Counted from the stretch's first letter, positions 17,678-27,133 are shown. The stretch: 64,000 nt of DNA from Guptibacillus hwajinpoensis (GCF_029277305.1 NZ_CP119526.1); one strand, 5' to 3'. The notes: generated by a model not told the origin, from the letters alone. Numbers and translations: made by a program.

Positions 17678-19240
17678 ATGGATATAGTGATCATCATCTC
17701 CACTATGCTGGTCTCTGCAGTAGTCGGAGCAGTTGTTGGATTTCTTGTTCGCAAAACGATTGCTGAAGCGAAAATCTCCAGTGCAGAAATGGAAGCGCAA
17801 CGGATTATCAAAGAAGGTAAAAACGACGCGGAAGCTTTGAAAAAGGAAGCTATGCTTGAAGCGAAGGACGAGAATCATAATCTTCGTGTTGAAGCTGAGC
17901 GTGAAATTCGTGAACGCAGAAATGAGTTACAAAAACAAGAGAATCGTTTGGTACAAAAAGAAGAGGTCCTTGATCGCAAAAGTGAGACTCTTGACAAAAA
18001 AGAGGATTCCCTCGAAAGAAGAGAGGACTCTCTCACCAAAAAACAACGACAAATTGAAGAGATGGAAGGCAAAGTGGAGGAGTTGCTACAAGAACAGCAA
18101 CAAGAACTTCAGCGGATTTCCGGTCTTACAAGGGAAGAAGCGAAGCAAATCATCTTCCGTGAAAGCGAGCATGAGCTTGAGCATGAATTAGCGCAGATGG
18201 TGAAAGAGCGTGAAAATCATGCGAAAGAAGAAGCTGATAAGAAAGCGAGAGAAGTATTGTCGCTTGCGATTCAGCGCTGTGCTGCGGATCATGTTGCAGA
18301 AACGACGGTTTCCGTTGTTAACCTGCCAAATGATGAGATGAAAGGTCGAATTATTGGCCGTGAAGGTCGAAACATTCGAACTCTTGAAACGCTGACGGGG
18401 ATTGACTTAATTATCGACGATACACCTGAGGCAGTTATTCTGTCCGGTTTTGATCCGATACGAAGAGAAATCGCTCGTAACGCCCTGGATAAACTCGTTC
18501 AAGATGGAAGAATACACCCTGCTCGAATTGAAGAAATGGTTGAGAAATCACGCAGGGAAGTAGACGAATACATCCGCGAAGTTGGAGAGCAATCCACATT
18601 TGAAATTGGAGTTCACGGACTCCACCCGGATCTCATTAAGATTCTGGGACGATTGAAATTCCGTACAAGTTATGGACAGAATGTACTGAAGCATTCCATG
18701 GAAGTTGCCTATTTAACAGGATTAATGGCAGCAGAGCTTGGGGAAGACGTACAGCTTGCTAGACGTGCGGGTCTCCTACATGATCTTGGTAAAGCAATTG
18801 ACCATGAAGTGGAAGGAAGCCACGTTGAAATTGGAGTAGAGCTAGCAACGAAGTACAAAGAGCACCCTGTTGTGATTAATGCAATCGCATCTCACCATGG
18901 TGATACAGAAGCTACATCTGTTATTTCAACTCTTGTGGCAGCAGCCGATGCATTGTCAGCTGCACGTCCGGGAGCACGCCGTGAGACGCTTGAGACGTAT
19001 ATTCGCCGTCTAGAGAAGCTGGAAGAGATTTCAGAGTCGTTTGAAGGCGTTGAGAAGTCATTTGCTATACAAGCAGGTCGTGAAATCAGAATTATGGTTA
19101 AGCCTGACCTTGTAGATGACGTTTCATCCTACCGTCTTGCACGTGAGATTACAAAGAAAATTGAAAATGAACTGGACTACCCTGGGCACATTAAAGTCAC
19201 GGTAATTCGTGAAACAAGGGCAGTTGAGTATGCAAAATAA
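17678..19240 (+). CDS. rny: Ribonuclease Y
   Basis: 520 residues, the same length as B. subtilis RNase Y, the endonuclease that starts mRNA decay at the membrane. An N-terminal transmembrane helix (residues 1-25) leads to a long Glu/Lys/Arg-rich coiled coil (about 30-150). A KH domain (GRIIGREGRNIRTLE, about 215-275) and an HD domain with LLHDLGKAIDHE (about 360-371) follow. The start is ATG 17678, 6 nt after AGGAGGAGGTGA; the in-frame GTG at 17669 lies within that SD. Confidence 0.95.
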   Translation: MDIVIIISTMLVSAVVGAVVGFLVRKTIAEAKISSAEMEAQRIIKEGKNDAEALKKEAMLEAKDENHNLRVEAEREIRERRNELQKQENRLVQKEEVLDRKSETLDKKEDSLERREDSLTKKQRQIEEMEGKVEELLQEQQQELQRISGLTREEAKQIIFRESEHELEHELAQMVKERENHAKEEADKKAREVLSLAIQRCAADHVAETTVSVVNLPNDEMKGRIIGREGRNIRTLETLTGIDLIIDDTPEAVILSGFDPIRREIARNALDKLVQDGRIHPARIEEMVEKSRREVDEYIREVGEQSTFEIGVHGLHPDLIKILGRLKFRTSYGQNVLKHSMEVAYLTGLMAAELGEDVQLARRAGLLHDLGKAIDHEVEGSHVEIGVELATKYKEHPVVINAIASHHGDTEATSVISTLVAAADALSAARPGARRETLETYIRRLEKLEEISESFEGVEKSFAIQAGREIRIMVKPDLVDDVSSYRLAREITKKIENELDYPGHIKVTVIRETRAVEYAK

Positions 19241-19267
19241 AGCGATGCCGCGTGCATCGCTTTATTT
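19235..19267 (+). terminator. Terminator after rny
   Basis: Fourteen-bp stem (19235-19248 with 19254-19267) overlapping the rny stop codon and rich in T at its 3-prime arm. Confidence 0.8.
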
Positions 19268-19301
19268 AATTGGCTTTTATATAAAAGAGACACACTTCAA
19301 A

Positions 19302-19436
19302 GTTGATTGGAGCGGAAGGTGTTCGACTCCTGCGGGATGAGCGGGACAGGTGAGACCCCACAGAGGCGCCTAAAGCGCTCCGAGGAGGCTCACCGCCCGC
19401 CTCGCGGAAAGCGAGCATCCTGGAGTGGAAATCAAC
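19302..19436. repeat. Bacillaceae dispersed intergenic repeat (GACTCCTGCGGG type)
   Basis: A 135-bp GC-rich element with GTTGATT / AATCAAC ends, inside an otherwise AT-rich spacer of about 315 bases. Internal pairing includes GGTGAG (19350-19355) with CTCACC (19389-19394) and GCGGGAC with GCCCGC. I recognise the sequence type as one that recurs between genes in many Bacillaceae genomes. The base composition jump at its borders fits a mobile or repeat element. No coding. Confidence 0.75.
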
Positions 19437-19557
19437 CACTACTCTTATAGCAAAAGCAAATGTTTACCAAAACAGCAATTTAACTTTATCTATTACTTAA
19501 TATCAATGCTTTCTTTTGATAAACTGAAAGAACGAAATAAGAGATTGGAGTATCATT

Positions 19558-20352
19558 ATGAAAATACTATTTATTGGAGATGTTGTAGGCTCCCCAGGAC
19601 GTAATATGATTTCGACTTACCTACCTCGTTTAAAAAGAAAGTACAAGCCTACATTTACAATTGTAAATGGTGAGAACGCGGCAAGTGGGCGTGGCATTAC
19701 TGAGAAAATTTATCGAGGCTTCCTAGAAGCTGGTGCTCAAGTGATTACGATGGGAAATCACACTTGGGATAATCGTGAAATCTTTGAATTTATCGATCGC
19801 GCTCCTAAGCTCGTTAGACCAGCGAATTTTCCTCCAGGTACTCCTGGGAATGGGTCAACGATTGTGAATATAAACGGAGTCGAAGTTGGTGTAATCAACC
19901 TTCAAGGAAGAACGTTTCTTCCAGCAATTGATGATCCTTTCACCAAGGCAGATGAGCTTATTGAAGAGATGAGAGAACGGACGCCGGTTATCTTCGTTGA
20001 TTTCCATGCTGAAACAACAAGTGAGAAGCAGGCAATGGGGTGGTACCTTGATGGTAGAGTAACGGCGGTTGTAGGAACACACACTCATGTTCAAACAGCG
20101 GATGAACGAATTTTACCTGGGGGCACAGGCTATTTAACAGATGTAGGCATGACTGGCCCGTATGATGGTATTCTCGGAATGGAACGCGAAGCAGTTATTA
20201 AGAAATTTCTGACAACGATGCCTGTAAGGTTTGAAGTGACAAAAGGTCGGGAACAACTTAGTGGGGTCATTTTAACATTAGATCCAAAAACTGGTAAGGC
20301 TACTAAGATTGAAAGAATAGCGATCAATGAGGATCGTCCATTCTATGATTAG
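19558..20352 (+). CDS. ymdB: Calcineurin-like phosphodiesterase YmdB
   Basis: 264 residues, the length of B. subtilis YmdB, a dinuclear-metal phosphodiesterase that affects the biofilm-versus-motility decision and RNase Y-related RNA levels. Metal-ligand motifs: FIGDVVGSPGR at the start, NGENAASG, MGNHTWDN, DFHAE and GTHTHVQTAD. It directly follows rny, a conserved pairing. SD GATTGGAGTATC precedes the ATG. Confidence 0.93.
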   Translation: MKILFIGDVVGSPGRNMISTYLPRLKRKYKPTFTIVNGENAASGRGITEKIYRGFLEAGAQVITMGNHTWDNREIFEFIDRAPKLVRPANFPPGTPGNGSTIVNINGVEVGVINLQGRTFLPAIDDPFTKADELIEEMRERTPVIFVDFHAETTSEKQAMGWYLDGRVTAVVGTHTHVQTADERILPGGTGYLTDVGMTGPYDGILGMEREAVIKKFLTTMPVRFEVTKGREQLSGVILTLDPKTGKATKIERIAINEDRPFYD

Positions 20353-20384
20353 GTTTTGAATGTTTTGAAATTTTGACGGAGACA

Positions 20385-20412
20385 GCAGGAATACAAGCTT
20401 CTTACAAGGAAT
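20385..20412 (+). promoter_or_regulatory. Sigma-H promoter of spoVS
   Basis: GCAGGAATA (20385-20393) is a perfect RnAGGAwWW -35 element, and AAGGAAT (20406-20412) a perfect RnnGAAT -10, with a 12-nt spacer. spoVS is sigma-H dependent in B. subtilis. Confidence 0.75.
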
Positions 20413-20460
20413 ATAGTCTAGAGTGGTAATGGATGATCAAATTAAGGAGGGGCTATAAAA

Positions 20461-20721
20461 ATGGATATATTAAAAGTTTCAGCAAAATCCAATCCTAATT
20501 CTGTAGCTGGTGCACTAGCTGGCGTCCTTCGGGAACGCGGTAATGCTGAAATTCAAGCGATTGGAGCAGGTGCATTGAACCAGGCAGTGAAAGCAGTAGC
20601 CATCGCAAGAGGGTTTGTAGCACCCAGTGGCGTTGACCTCATTTGTATCCCTGCTTTCACCGATATTTTGATCGATGGTGAAGAGCGTACCGCAATTAAG
20701 CTAATTGTAGAGCCTCGCTAA
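20461..20721 (+). CDS. spoVS: Stage V sporulation protein S
   Basis: 86 residues, the highly conserved Alba-like SpoVS protein (MDILKVSAKSNPNSVAGA at the start, DLICIPAFTDILIDGEERTA near the end). It is needed for coat assembly and normal septation during sporulation, and probably binds nucleic acid. SD TTAAGGAGGGG lies 8 nt before the ATG. It has its own sigma-H promoter and terminator. Confidence 0.97.
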   Translation: MDILKVSAKSNPNSVAGALAGVLRERGNAEIQAIGAGALNQAVKAVAIARGFVAPSGVDLICIPAFTDILIDGEERTAIKLIVEPR

Positions 20722-20735
20722 ATAGTTCCGTCAAG

Positions 20736-20769
20736 AAAACCTGTTTGTTTTTACAAACAGGTTTTTTAT
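20736..20769 (+). terminator. Terminator after spoVS
   Basis: Twelve-bp perfect stem AAAACCTGTTTG / CAAACAGGTTTT with a 6-nt loop; the stem's own 3-prime arm ends in T6. Confidence 0.9.
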
Positions 20770-20830
20770 ACTTTGATATGATTAATAGGTATGTGCTATA
20801 CACGAATTGGACAAACATAGGAGGCTCACG

Positions 20831-21751
20831 ATGAATATACATGACGCGCACTGCGATGTACTTTGTAAAATGTGGTTGGACCCTTCTCTTTCATTTGAGA
20901 ACGGGGATGGTCTTCACACGAACCTTAATCAAATGAGAAAAGCGGGGGCTAAACTTCAACTGTTTGCGATCTATGTACCTGAGAGCGTACCGGATGGAGC
21001 TAAATTTGACTGTGCGTTAGAGATGGTCGATATTTTCCATGAAAAAGTGATCAAACCTTATGACGATGTTGTACCAGTTTATTCGAAAGAAGATGCTGAG
21101 AATATTCCCGATGGAAAGATAGGTGCCATGCTAACACTAGAAGGTTGCGATGCGATTGGAAAAGAAGCGGGAAGATTAAAAACACTCTTACGTCTTGGTG
21201 TTCGATCAGTCGGCCTTACATGGAATTATGGCAATGCAACAGCTGATGGCATTCTTGAGTCCAGGGGAGCAGGTCTTTCTGACTTTGGTAGAAGCATTGT
21301 GGATTTACATAATCAGCATCGAATCTGGACAGATGTGTCACACTTATCTGTTCGAGCATTTTGGGATGTGATCGATCAGGGACGCTATGTTATTGCTTCT
21401 CACTCAAATGCAAAAGCGATTTGCACACATCCACGAAATCTAGATAATCAGCAGCTGACAGCATTAATTGAAAAAGATTCTTTTATAGGTGTTACGTTTG
21501 TGCCTAAATTTCTACGAAATGATAGAAATGCAAGCGTATCAGATATTATTCATCATATTGAGCATATATGTAGTCTTGGTGGAACATCAAATATCGGACT
21601 GGGATCCGATTTTGATGGAATTAAAGAGGTGCCAGCAGGACTAGAGTGCTATGAGGATTATTCACGTCTCATTGAAGAGCTGAATCGGTATTATAGTAAA
21701 GAACAAGTCGATGGATTTTTAGGGAAAAACCTCATTACACGAATGCCCTGA
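20831..21751 (+). CDS. Membrane-dipeptidase-type (peptidase M19) dipeptidase
   Basis: 306 residues, PF01244 family of zinc dipeptidases. The ligand-rich motifs are HDAHCDVL at the N-terminus, LEGCDA near 120, SHSNAKAICTHPRNL near 195 and GSDFDGI near 260. No signal peptide is seen, so it is cytoplasmic. The start is ATG 20831, 5 nt after AGGAGGC; an upstream in-frame TTG at 20807 has no SD. It cleaves dipeptides, possibly including D-residue or cell-wall products; the substrate is unknown. No terminator separates it clearly from korA. Confidence 0.85.
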   Translation: MNIHDAHCDVLCKMWLDPSLSFENGDGLHTNLNQMRKAGAKLQLFAIYVPESVPDGAKFDCALEMVDIFHEKVIKPYDDVVPVYSKEDAENIPDGKIGAMLTLEGCDAIGKEAGRLKTLLRLGVRSVGLTWNYGNATADGILESRGAGLSDFGRSIVDLHNQHRIWTDVSHLSVRAFWDVIDQGRYVIASHSNAKAICTHPRNLDNQQLTALIEKDSFIGVTFVPKFLRNDRNASVSDIIHHIEHICSLGGTSNIGLGSDFDGIKEVPAGLECYEDYSRLIEELNRYYSKEQVDGFLGKNLITRMP

Positions 21752-21863
21752 TAAGTAAGAATTTAGGTTTTGTCGAATGAATGAGCAGGGAATCATAATC
21801 CTATTTCGAACTAGTAATATAAGCAAGCGGTTTCAGGTACTAGATTAGAAAGGGTGGGGCGAT

Positions 21864-23615
21864 ATGATCGAACAACTTTCATGGAAAGTTGGTGGACAGC
21901 AGGGTGAGGGAATTGAGAGTACAGGTGAAATATTCGCGATTGCGTTAAATCGTTTGGGATACTATCTATATGGTTACAGGCATTTTTCGTCCCGTATTAA
22001 AGGCGGGCATACGAATAATAAGATACGTGTGAGTACGAAAGAAGTACGCTCTGTTTCTGATGATCTTGACATGCTGATCGCGTTTGATCAGGAGACAATT
22101 GATGTGAATGCTCATGAACTGCATAGCGGAGGCATTATTATTGGTGACGCTAAGTTCAAGCCTGTTAAACCAGAAGGTTGTAAGGCAGAGCTTGTTAGCA
22201 TTCCTTTTTCGGAGATCGCAACGGAACTTGGCACATCACTTATGAAAAACATGGTTGCTATTGGTGCAACAAGTGCAGCTTTAGGAGTCGACACTGCTAC
22301 TTATCAGGCTGTGGTAGAAGAGATATTTGGTCGAAAAGGGGAAAAAGTTGTTACGAACAATATGGAGGCGATTCAGCGTGGAGCGGACGCTTTTATCCAA
22401 TCTGCGGGAAAAGGTGTTCAAACGCTATCTCTTAAAAAAGCCGATGGAAAGAATCGTATGTTCATGATTGGAAATGATGCGATAGCACTAGGAGCCTTAG
22501 CGGGTGGTGCAAGGTTGATGGCAGCTTATCCCATTACACCTGCTTCAGAAATTATGGAGTACCTGATCAAGAAGCTCCCAGAGTTTGGTGGTACTGTTAT
22601 ACAGACTGAGGATGAGATTGCTGCTGCAACTATGGCGATTGGGTCGAATTATGCGGGAGTTAGAACACTAACGGCTTCAGCAGGTCCAGGACTTTCTTTG
22701 ATGATGGAGGCAATCGGATTATCCGGCATTACTGAAACACCGCTCGTAATTGTAGATACACAGCGGGGTGGACCGAGTACAGGTCTTCCAACGAAGCAGG
22801 AGCAGTCTGATTTACTTGCCATGATTTACGGAACTCATGGGGAGATTCCTAAAATTGTAATAGCTCCTAGCACAGTTGAAGAAGCGTTCTATGATGCGAT
22901 TGAAGCTTTCAATCTTGCAGAAGAATATCAATGTCCTGTTATCTTGCTTTCGGATCTACAGCTTTCACTCGGTAAGCAAACGGTTGAACCACTTGACTAT
23001 CATAAAATAAACATTAGAAGAGGGAAGCTGAATGATCAAGAGCTTCCTGAACGAGAAGACAAATCCTATTTCAAACGGTTTGAAGTAACGGATGATGGCG
23101 TATCGAACCGCGTTATTCCAGGTACAAAGAATGGGATCTTTCATGTAACTGGAGTTGAACACGATGAGACAGGAAAACCTTCTGAAGTTCCACAGAATCG
23201 TAAAGACCAAATGGAGAAGCGGTTGAGGAAAATTAGCAATTTATCGTTTCCGTTCCCAATTTACAAGAGAGAGCAACATGAAGAGTCAGATGTGCTGTTG
23301 ATTGGATTTAATTCAACAAGAGGAAGTATCGAAGAAGCGATCCCAAGGCTTGAAGAAGATGGCTTTAAAGTAAACCATGCACAAATTCGATTGGTTCATC
23401 CATTTCCAGCTGATGAGTTGTTACCGATGCTTAATCGTGCGAAGAAAGTAGTCGTTGTAGAACATAATGCAACAGGACAACTTGCTAGTCTTGTAAAAAT
23501 GAATGCAGGTCACGGCGATAAGATTGAAAGTCTTCTTAAATATGACGGTAATCCATTCTTGCCAGGTGATATCCATCAACAATGCAAGGAGATGTTAGTA
23601 AATGGCCACATTTAA
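21864..23615 (+). CDS. korA: 2-oxoacid:ferredoxin oxidoreductase, alpha subunit (gamma-alpha fusion)
   Basis: 583 residues. Residues about 10-175 form the gamma domain (GGQQGEGIESTGEIFA, FSSRIKGGHTNNKI). From about 200 comes the pyrimidine-binding alpha domain (AAYPITPASEIMEYL, RTLTASAGPGLSLMMEA, TQRGGPSTGLPTK), then a C-terminal domain II. With the beta subunit it decarboxylates 2-oxoacids (2-oxoglutarate or pyruvate) to acyl-CoA, reducing ferredoxin. This compact two-subunit form is common in Bacillus at this locus. It overlaps korB by 14 nt. 2-oxoglutarate is the likelier substrate by family, not proven. Confidence 0.88.
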   Translation: MIEQLSWKVGGQQGEGIESTGEIFAIALNRLGYYLYGYRHFSSRIKGGHTNNKIRVSTKEVRSVSDDLDMLIAFDQETIDVNAHELHSGGIIIGDAKFKPVKPEGCKAELVSIPFSEIATELGTSLMKNMVAIGATSAALGVDTATYQAVVEEIFGRKGEKVVTNNMEAIQRGADAFIQSAGKGVQTLSLKKADGKNRMFMIGNDAIALGALAGGARLMAAYPITPASEIMEYLIKKLPEFGGTVIQTEDEIAAATMAIGSNYAGVRTLTASAGPGLSLMMEAIGLSGITETPLVIVDTQRGGPSTGLPTKQEQSDLLAMIYGTHGEIPKIVIAPSTVEEAFYDAIEAFNLAEEYQCPVILLSDLQLSLGKQTVEPLDYHKINIRRGKLNDQELPEREDKSYFKRFEVTDDGVSNRVIPGTKNGIFHVTGVEHDETGKPSEVPQNRKDQMEKRLRKISNLSFPFPIYKREQHEESDVLLIGFNSTRGSIEEAIPRLEEDGFKVNHAQIRLVHPFPADELLPMLNRAKKVVVVEHNATGQLASLVKMNAGHGDKIESLLKYDGNPFLPGDIHQQCKEMLVNGHI

Positions 23616-24468
23616 AGATTTTCGAAATCAGGTAAAACCTAACTGGTGCCCAGGCTGTGGTGATTTCTCGGTGCAAGCTGCTATTCAGCGCGCGGCTGCA
23701 AATGTTGGACTAGAGCCAGATGATCTTGCAGTTGTTTCAGGAATCGGATGTTCTGGACGGATCAGCGGCTATATCAATGCGTATGGATTTCATGGGATTC
23801 ATGGTCGCTCCCTTCCAATTGCGCAAGGTGTGAAAATGGCTAACCGTGACTTAACTGTTATCGCTTCTGGAGGAGATGGGGACGGTTTTGCAATCGGCAT
23901 GGGACACACGATTCATGCGATGAGACGAAATATTGACGTAACCTACATTGTAATGGATAACCAAATTTATGGACTTACAAAAGGGCAAACTTCTCCAACG
24001 AGTGCAGAAGGATTTAAAACAAAGAGCACACCTTCTGGCTCAATCGAATCATCTTTATCAATAATGGAGCTTGCGCTTTCAAGTGGATGTGGCTTTTTGG
24101 CGCAGAGCTTCTCAACAGATCTTAAGGATCTTGTTGCGATTATTGAGCAAGGCATCGAGCATAAAGGCTTCTCGTTAATTAATGTTTTCAGCCCTTGTGT
24201 CACATTTAATAAGGTGAACACATATGATTGGTTTAAACAGAATCTAGTTAGTTTAAGCGATATCGAAGGGTATGATCCTACGAACCGTATGATGGCCATG
24301 CAAACGTTAATGGAGCATGACGGACTTGTGAAGGGCTTAATTTATCATAATCCGACACGACCTTCATATCAGGAATCGGTAAAAGGATATAGCGGAGAAG
24401 CTCTATCTAAACAAAATTTGACACTACCAGAAGAAAAATTCAAAGAATTAATGACAGAGTTTATGTAA
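23602..24468 (+). CDS. korB: 2-oxoacid:ferredoxin oxidoreductase, beta subunit
   Basis: 288 residues carrying thiamine diphosphate and the iron-sulfur cluster. Cysteines for the cluster are in WCPGCGDF and GIGCSGR, with a further Cys in FSPCVTFNK. The ThDP motif is GGDGDGFAIGMGH followed by MDNQIYGLTKGQTSPT. The start overlaps the end of korA, giving coupled synthesis of the two subunits. A terminator follows. Confidence 0.9.
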   Translation: MATFKDFRNQVKPNWCPGCGDFSVQAAIQRAAANVGLEPDDLAVVSGIGCSGRISGYINAYGFHGIHGRSLPIAQGVKMANRDLTVIASGGDGDGFAIGMGHTIHAMRRNIDVTYIVMDNQIYGLTKGQTSPTSAEGFKTKSTPSGSIESSLSIMELALSSGCGFLAQSFSTDLKDLVAIIEQGIEHKGFSLINVFSPCVTFNKVNTYDWFKQNLVSLSDIEGYDPTNRMMAMQTLMEHDGLVKGLIYHNPTRPSYQESVKGYSGEALSKQNLTLPEEKFKELMTEFM

Positions 24469-24478
24469 ATCCTAATCA

Positions 24479-24508
24479 AGACCCTTCCTTCACAGGAGGG
24501 TCTTTTTT
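24479..24508 (+). terminator. Terminator after korB
   Basis: AGACCCT-T-CCT paired with AGG-AGGGTCT around a short loop, then seven T. Confidence 0.85.
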
Positions 24509-24585
24509 TGGTCGATTGAATTTTTGTCCATTTTCCATTTATAAAACTATAAGTGTCCGCATATAGAGGACATATCAACTTTACG

Positions 24586-24620
24586 GTTAACACAAAAAGT
24601 GATAGAATGATTGTGTTAAC
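24586..24620 (+). promoter_or_regulatory. Operator-like inverted repeat upstream of tdh
   Basis: GTTAACACAA (24586-24595) and TTGTGTTAAC (24611-24620) form a perfect 10-bp inverted repeat with a 15-nt centre that contains a -10-like TAGAAT (24603-24608). This looks like a repressor site over the tdh-kbl promoter. The regulator is not identifiable here. Confidence 0.5.
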
Positions 24621-24659
24621 AGTGATTAATGAACGTTTTGAATAAGTGAGGTGTACGCT

Positions 24660-25700
24660 GTGGAAGGAAAGATGAAAGCGGTTGTGAAGCATGAGCGTGA
24701 AAAAGGTGCCCGACTTCAAACGGTGGATATTCCAAAAATTAATGATAATGAAGTATTAATTCAAGTTAAAGCAACATCGATTTGCGGTACAGATGTACAT
24801 ATTTATACGTGGGATGAATGGTCTCAAAGTCGTGTGAATCCTCCGTACGTATTTGGACATGAATTCGCAGGGGTAGTTGTAGAAAAAGGAAAGAATGTAA
24901 CAAATCTTGAAATCGGCGATCACGTGTCAGCGGAAACGCACATTGTATGTAATCAGTGTCCGCAATGTTTAACAGGTAAATTCCACATCTGTGAGAACAC
25001 CAAGATTATTGGCGTTGATACAGACGGCTGCTTTGCTGAGTATGTCGCATTGCCGTCCCAAAACATTTGGAAGAATCCTGAATCGTTATCTTTTGATGTG
25101 GCATCTGTTCAGGAACCAATGGGGAACGCGGTTCATACGGTTCTAGCAGGAGATGTTGCAGGGAAAACGGTAGCGATTATAGGTTGTGGACCAATTGGTA
25201 TTATGGCTGTTGGTGTTGCAAAAGCAGCGGGCGCTTCACAAGTAATCGCACTTGATTTGAATGATTATAGGCTGGATCTTGCGAAAGAAATGGGCGCTAC
25301 CACAGTTGTTAATTCACGAAATGAAAACCCTCTTGATGTTGTTCATGAACTCACAAACGGTCATGGCGTAGACGTTGTATGTGAAATGTCAGGTCACCCG
25401 ATTGCGATGAATCAAGGATTTAAGATGGTAACAAATGGTGGAAGAGTGTCTATTCTAAGTCTTCCTGTTCGTCCGGTTGAAATTGATGTAACGAACGATA
25501 TTGTTTTTAAAGGCATTACCGTGCAAGGGATTACCGGAAGAAAAATGTTTGAAACATGGCGTCAGGTTTCTGGGCTTTTACAATCAGGTCAGGTAGACGT
25601 TGAGCCAATGATTACACATCACTTTCCTCTAGAAGACTTTGAAAAAGGCTTCGAATTAATGATTAAGGGGAAATGTGGTAAGGTAGTATTGCATCCATAA
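24660..25700 (+). CDS. tdh: L-threonine 3-dehydrogenase
   Basis: 346 residues, zinc-dependent medium-chain dehydrogenase that oxidises threonine to 2-amino-3-ketobutyrate with NAD. Catalytic zinc site: ICGTDVHIY and GHEFAG; structural zinc cysteines in CNQCPQCLTGKFHIC; Rossmann motif GCGPIGIMAVG. I chose GTG 24660 because B. subtilis Tdh has a similar short N-terminal extension and AGTGAGGTG precedes it; ATG 24672 is an alternative. It is followed 42 nt later by kbl, the next enzyme in the pathway. Confidence 0.92.
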   Translation: MEGKMKAVVKHEREKGARLQTVDIPKINDNEVLIQVKATSICGTDVHIYTWDEWSQSRVNPPYVFGHEFAGVVVEKGKNVTNLEIGDHVSAETHIVCNQCPQCLTGKFHICENTKIIGVDTDGCFAEYVALPSQNIWKNPESLSFDVASVQEPMGNAVHTVLAGDVAGKTVAIIGCGPIGIMAVGVAKAAGASQVIALDLNDYRLDLAKEMGATTVVNSRNENPLDVVHELTNGHGVDVVCEMSGHPIAMNQGFKMVTNGGRVSILSLPVRPVEIDVTNDIVFKGITVQGITGRKMFETWRQVSGLLQSGQVDVEPMITHHFPLEDFEKGFELMIKGKCGKVVLHP

Positions 25701-25742
25701 TGCTCGTAAAGAGCTGTTACATAATGAAGAGGAGGTCAACCA

Positions 25743-26918
25743 ATGAAAGGTTTTGAATATCTTCAAGAAGAGTTAGATCAAATGCAAGAGGAAGGTGTTT
25801 TTCGTAACCTTATTCCATTAGAATCCGCTCAAGGGTCACGGGTAACAATCAAAGGGAAAAATGTCATCCAGCTATCTTCCAATAATTATCTTGGACTAAC
25901 GGATCACCCTAAAATGAAGCAAGCCGCGATTGAAGCGGTTGAAAAGTACGGTGCAGGAACAGGTTCTGTTCGTACAATTGCTGGTACGCTATCTATGCAT
26001 GAACAGTTTGAAGAAAAGCTTGCAGAATTCAAGCACACAGAAGCTGCACTTGTACTACAATCTGGGTTTGCGACAAACCAGGCCGTTCTTTCTGCAATTC
26101 TAACAAAAGAAGATGTTGTCATTTCAGATGAGCTGAATCATGCATCCATAATCGATGGCATCCGTCTAACGAAGGCCGGGCGTCGCATTTATAAGCACAC
26201 AGATATGGAAGATCTAGAAAAAGCTCTTAAAGAAACACAAGATTATCGCACTCGTTTAGTCGTAACGGATGGCGTTTTCTCAATGGACGGAAATATCGCT
26301 CCTCTTACTGAAATTGTGGAGCTTTGTGAGAAATACAATGCCCTTGTAATGGTCGATGATGCTCATGCGAGTGGCGTACTTGGAGCAAATGGACGCGGAA
26401 CAGTCGATCATTTCGGACTAAACGGTCGCGTGCACATTCAAGTGGGTACACTAAGTAAAGCCATTGGCGTTCTTGGTGGGTATATTGCAAGCACAAAGAC
26501 GCTTCGCGATTACCTTATCCATAAAGGTCGTCCGTTCCTATTTAGTACATCGCACCCACCTGCCGTAACAGCAGCGTGCTCTGCAGCGATCGATGTCCTT
26601 CTAGAAGAACCAGAATTAATTGAAAAGCTCTGGGACAATACGAAATTCTTTAAAGCAGGGCTTGAAGATTTAGGTTTTGATACGGGCATTAGCGAAACGC
26701 CCGTAACTCCAGTGATTATTGGTGATGAAGCCTTAACACATAAGTTCTCTGATAAGCTATTTGAAAATGGTGTGTTTGCTCAGGGGATCGCTTTCCCAAC
26801 TGTAGCAAAAGGAAAAGGCCGCGTTCGCACAATCGTAACCGCACAGCATTCAAAAGAAGACCTCCAAGAAGCACTTAATGCTTTTGAAAAGTCTGCTAAA
26901 GAGCTTGGTATATTGTAA
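25743..26918 (+). CDS. kbl: Glycine C-acetyltransferase (2-amino-3-ketobutyrate CoA ligase)
   Basis: 391 residues, PLP-dependent alpha-oxoamine synthase. It converts 2-amino-3-ketobutyrate and CoA to glycine and acetyl-CoA, completing threonine breakdown begun by Tdh. Motifs: SNNYLGLTDHP, VDDAHASGVLG, and the PLP lysine in GTLSKAIGVLGGY. The SD GAGGAGGTC precedes ATG 25743. The reaction family also includes BioF, but the tdh neighbour settles the call. Confidence 0.92.
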   Translation: MKGFEYLQEELDQMQEEGVFRNLIPLESAQGSRVTIKGKNVIQLSSNNYLGLTDHPKMKQAAIEAVEKYGAGTGSVRTIAGTLSMHEQFEEKLAEFKHTEAALVLQSGFATNQAVLSAILTKEDVVISDELNHASIIDGIRLTKAGRRIYKHTDMEDLEKALKETQDYRTRLVVTDGVFSMDGNIAPLTEIVELCEKYNALVMVDDAHASGVLGANGRGTVDHFGLNGRVHIQVGTLSKAIGVLGGYIASTKTLRDYLIHKGRPFLFSTSHPPAVTAACSAAIDVLLEEPELIEKLWDNTKFFKAGLEDLGFDTGISETPVTPVIIGDEALTHKFSDKLFENGVFAQGIAFPTVAKGKGRVRTIVTAQHSKEDLQEALNAFEKSAKELGIL

Positions 26919-26926
26919 GGAACAGC

Positions 26927-26952
26927 GAGGGGGAGCGATCCCCCTCTTTTTT
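26927..26952 (+). terminator. Terminator after kbl
   Basis: Eight-bp stem GAGGGGGA / TCCCCCTC with GCGA tetraloop and T6. Confidence 0.93.
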
Positions 26953-26996
26953 GTATGTTAGGGAGTTAAAAGTCGTTTAGATGTTGTGAGGTCTCA

Positions 26997-27025
26997 TTGC
27001 TTAAATACTCTGAAACCCTTATAAT
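26997..27025 (+). promoter_or_regulatory. Sigma-A promoter of miaB-ricA
   Basis: TTGCTT (26997-27002), 17-nt spacer and consensus TATAAT (27020-27025). It leaves a leader of about 160 nt before miaB. Confidence 0.75.
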
Positions 27026-27133
27026 AAAGGAATGTCCACTAGTTACACATTTTTTATTTGACGTTAAAGGATAACGAATAAAACAGAGGCTTTTTGGTAT
27101 CTTCCTTTCATAAGCCTAGTTTTCTAAGTTTAG

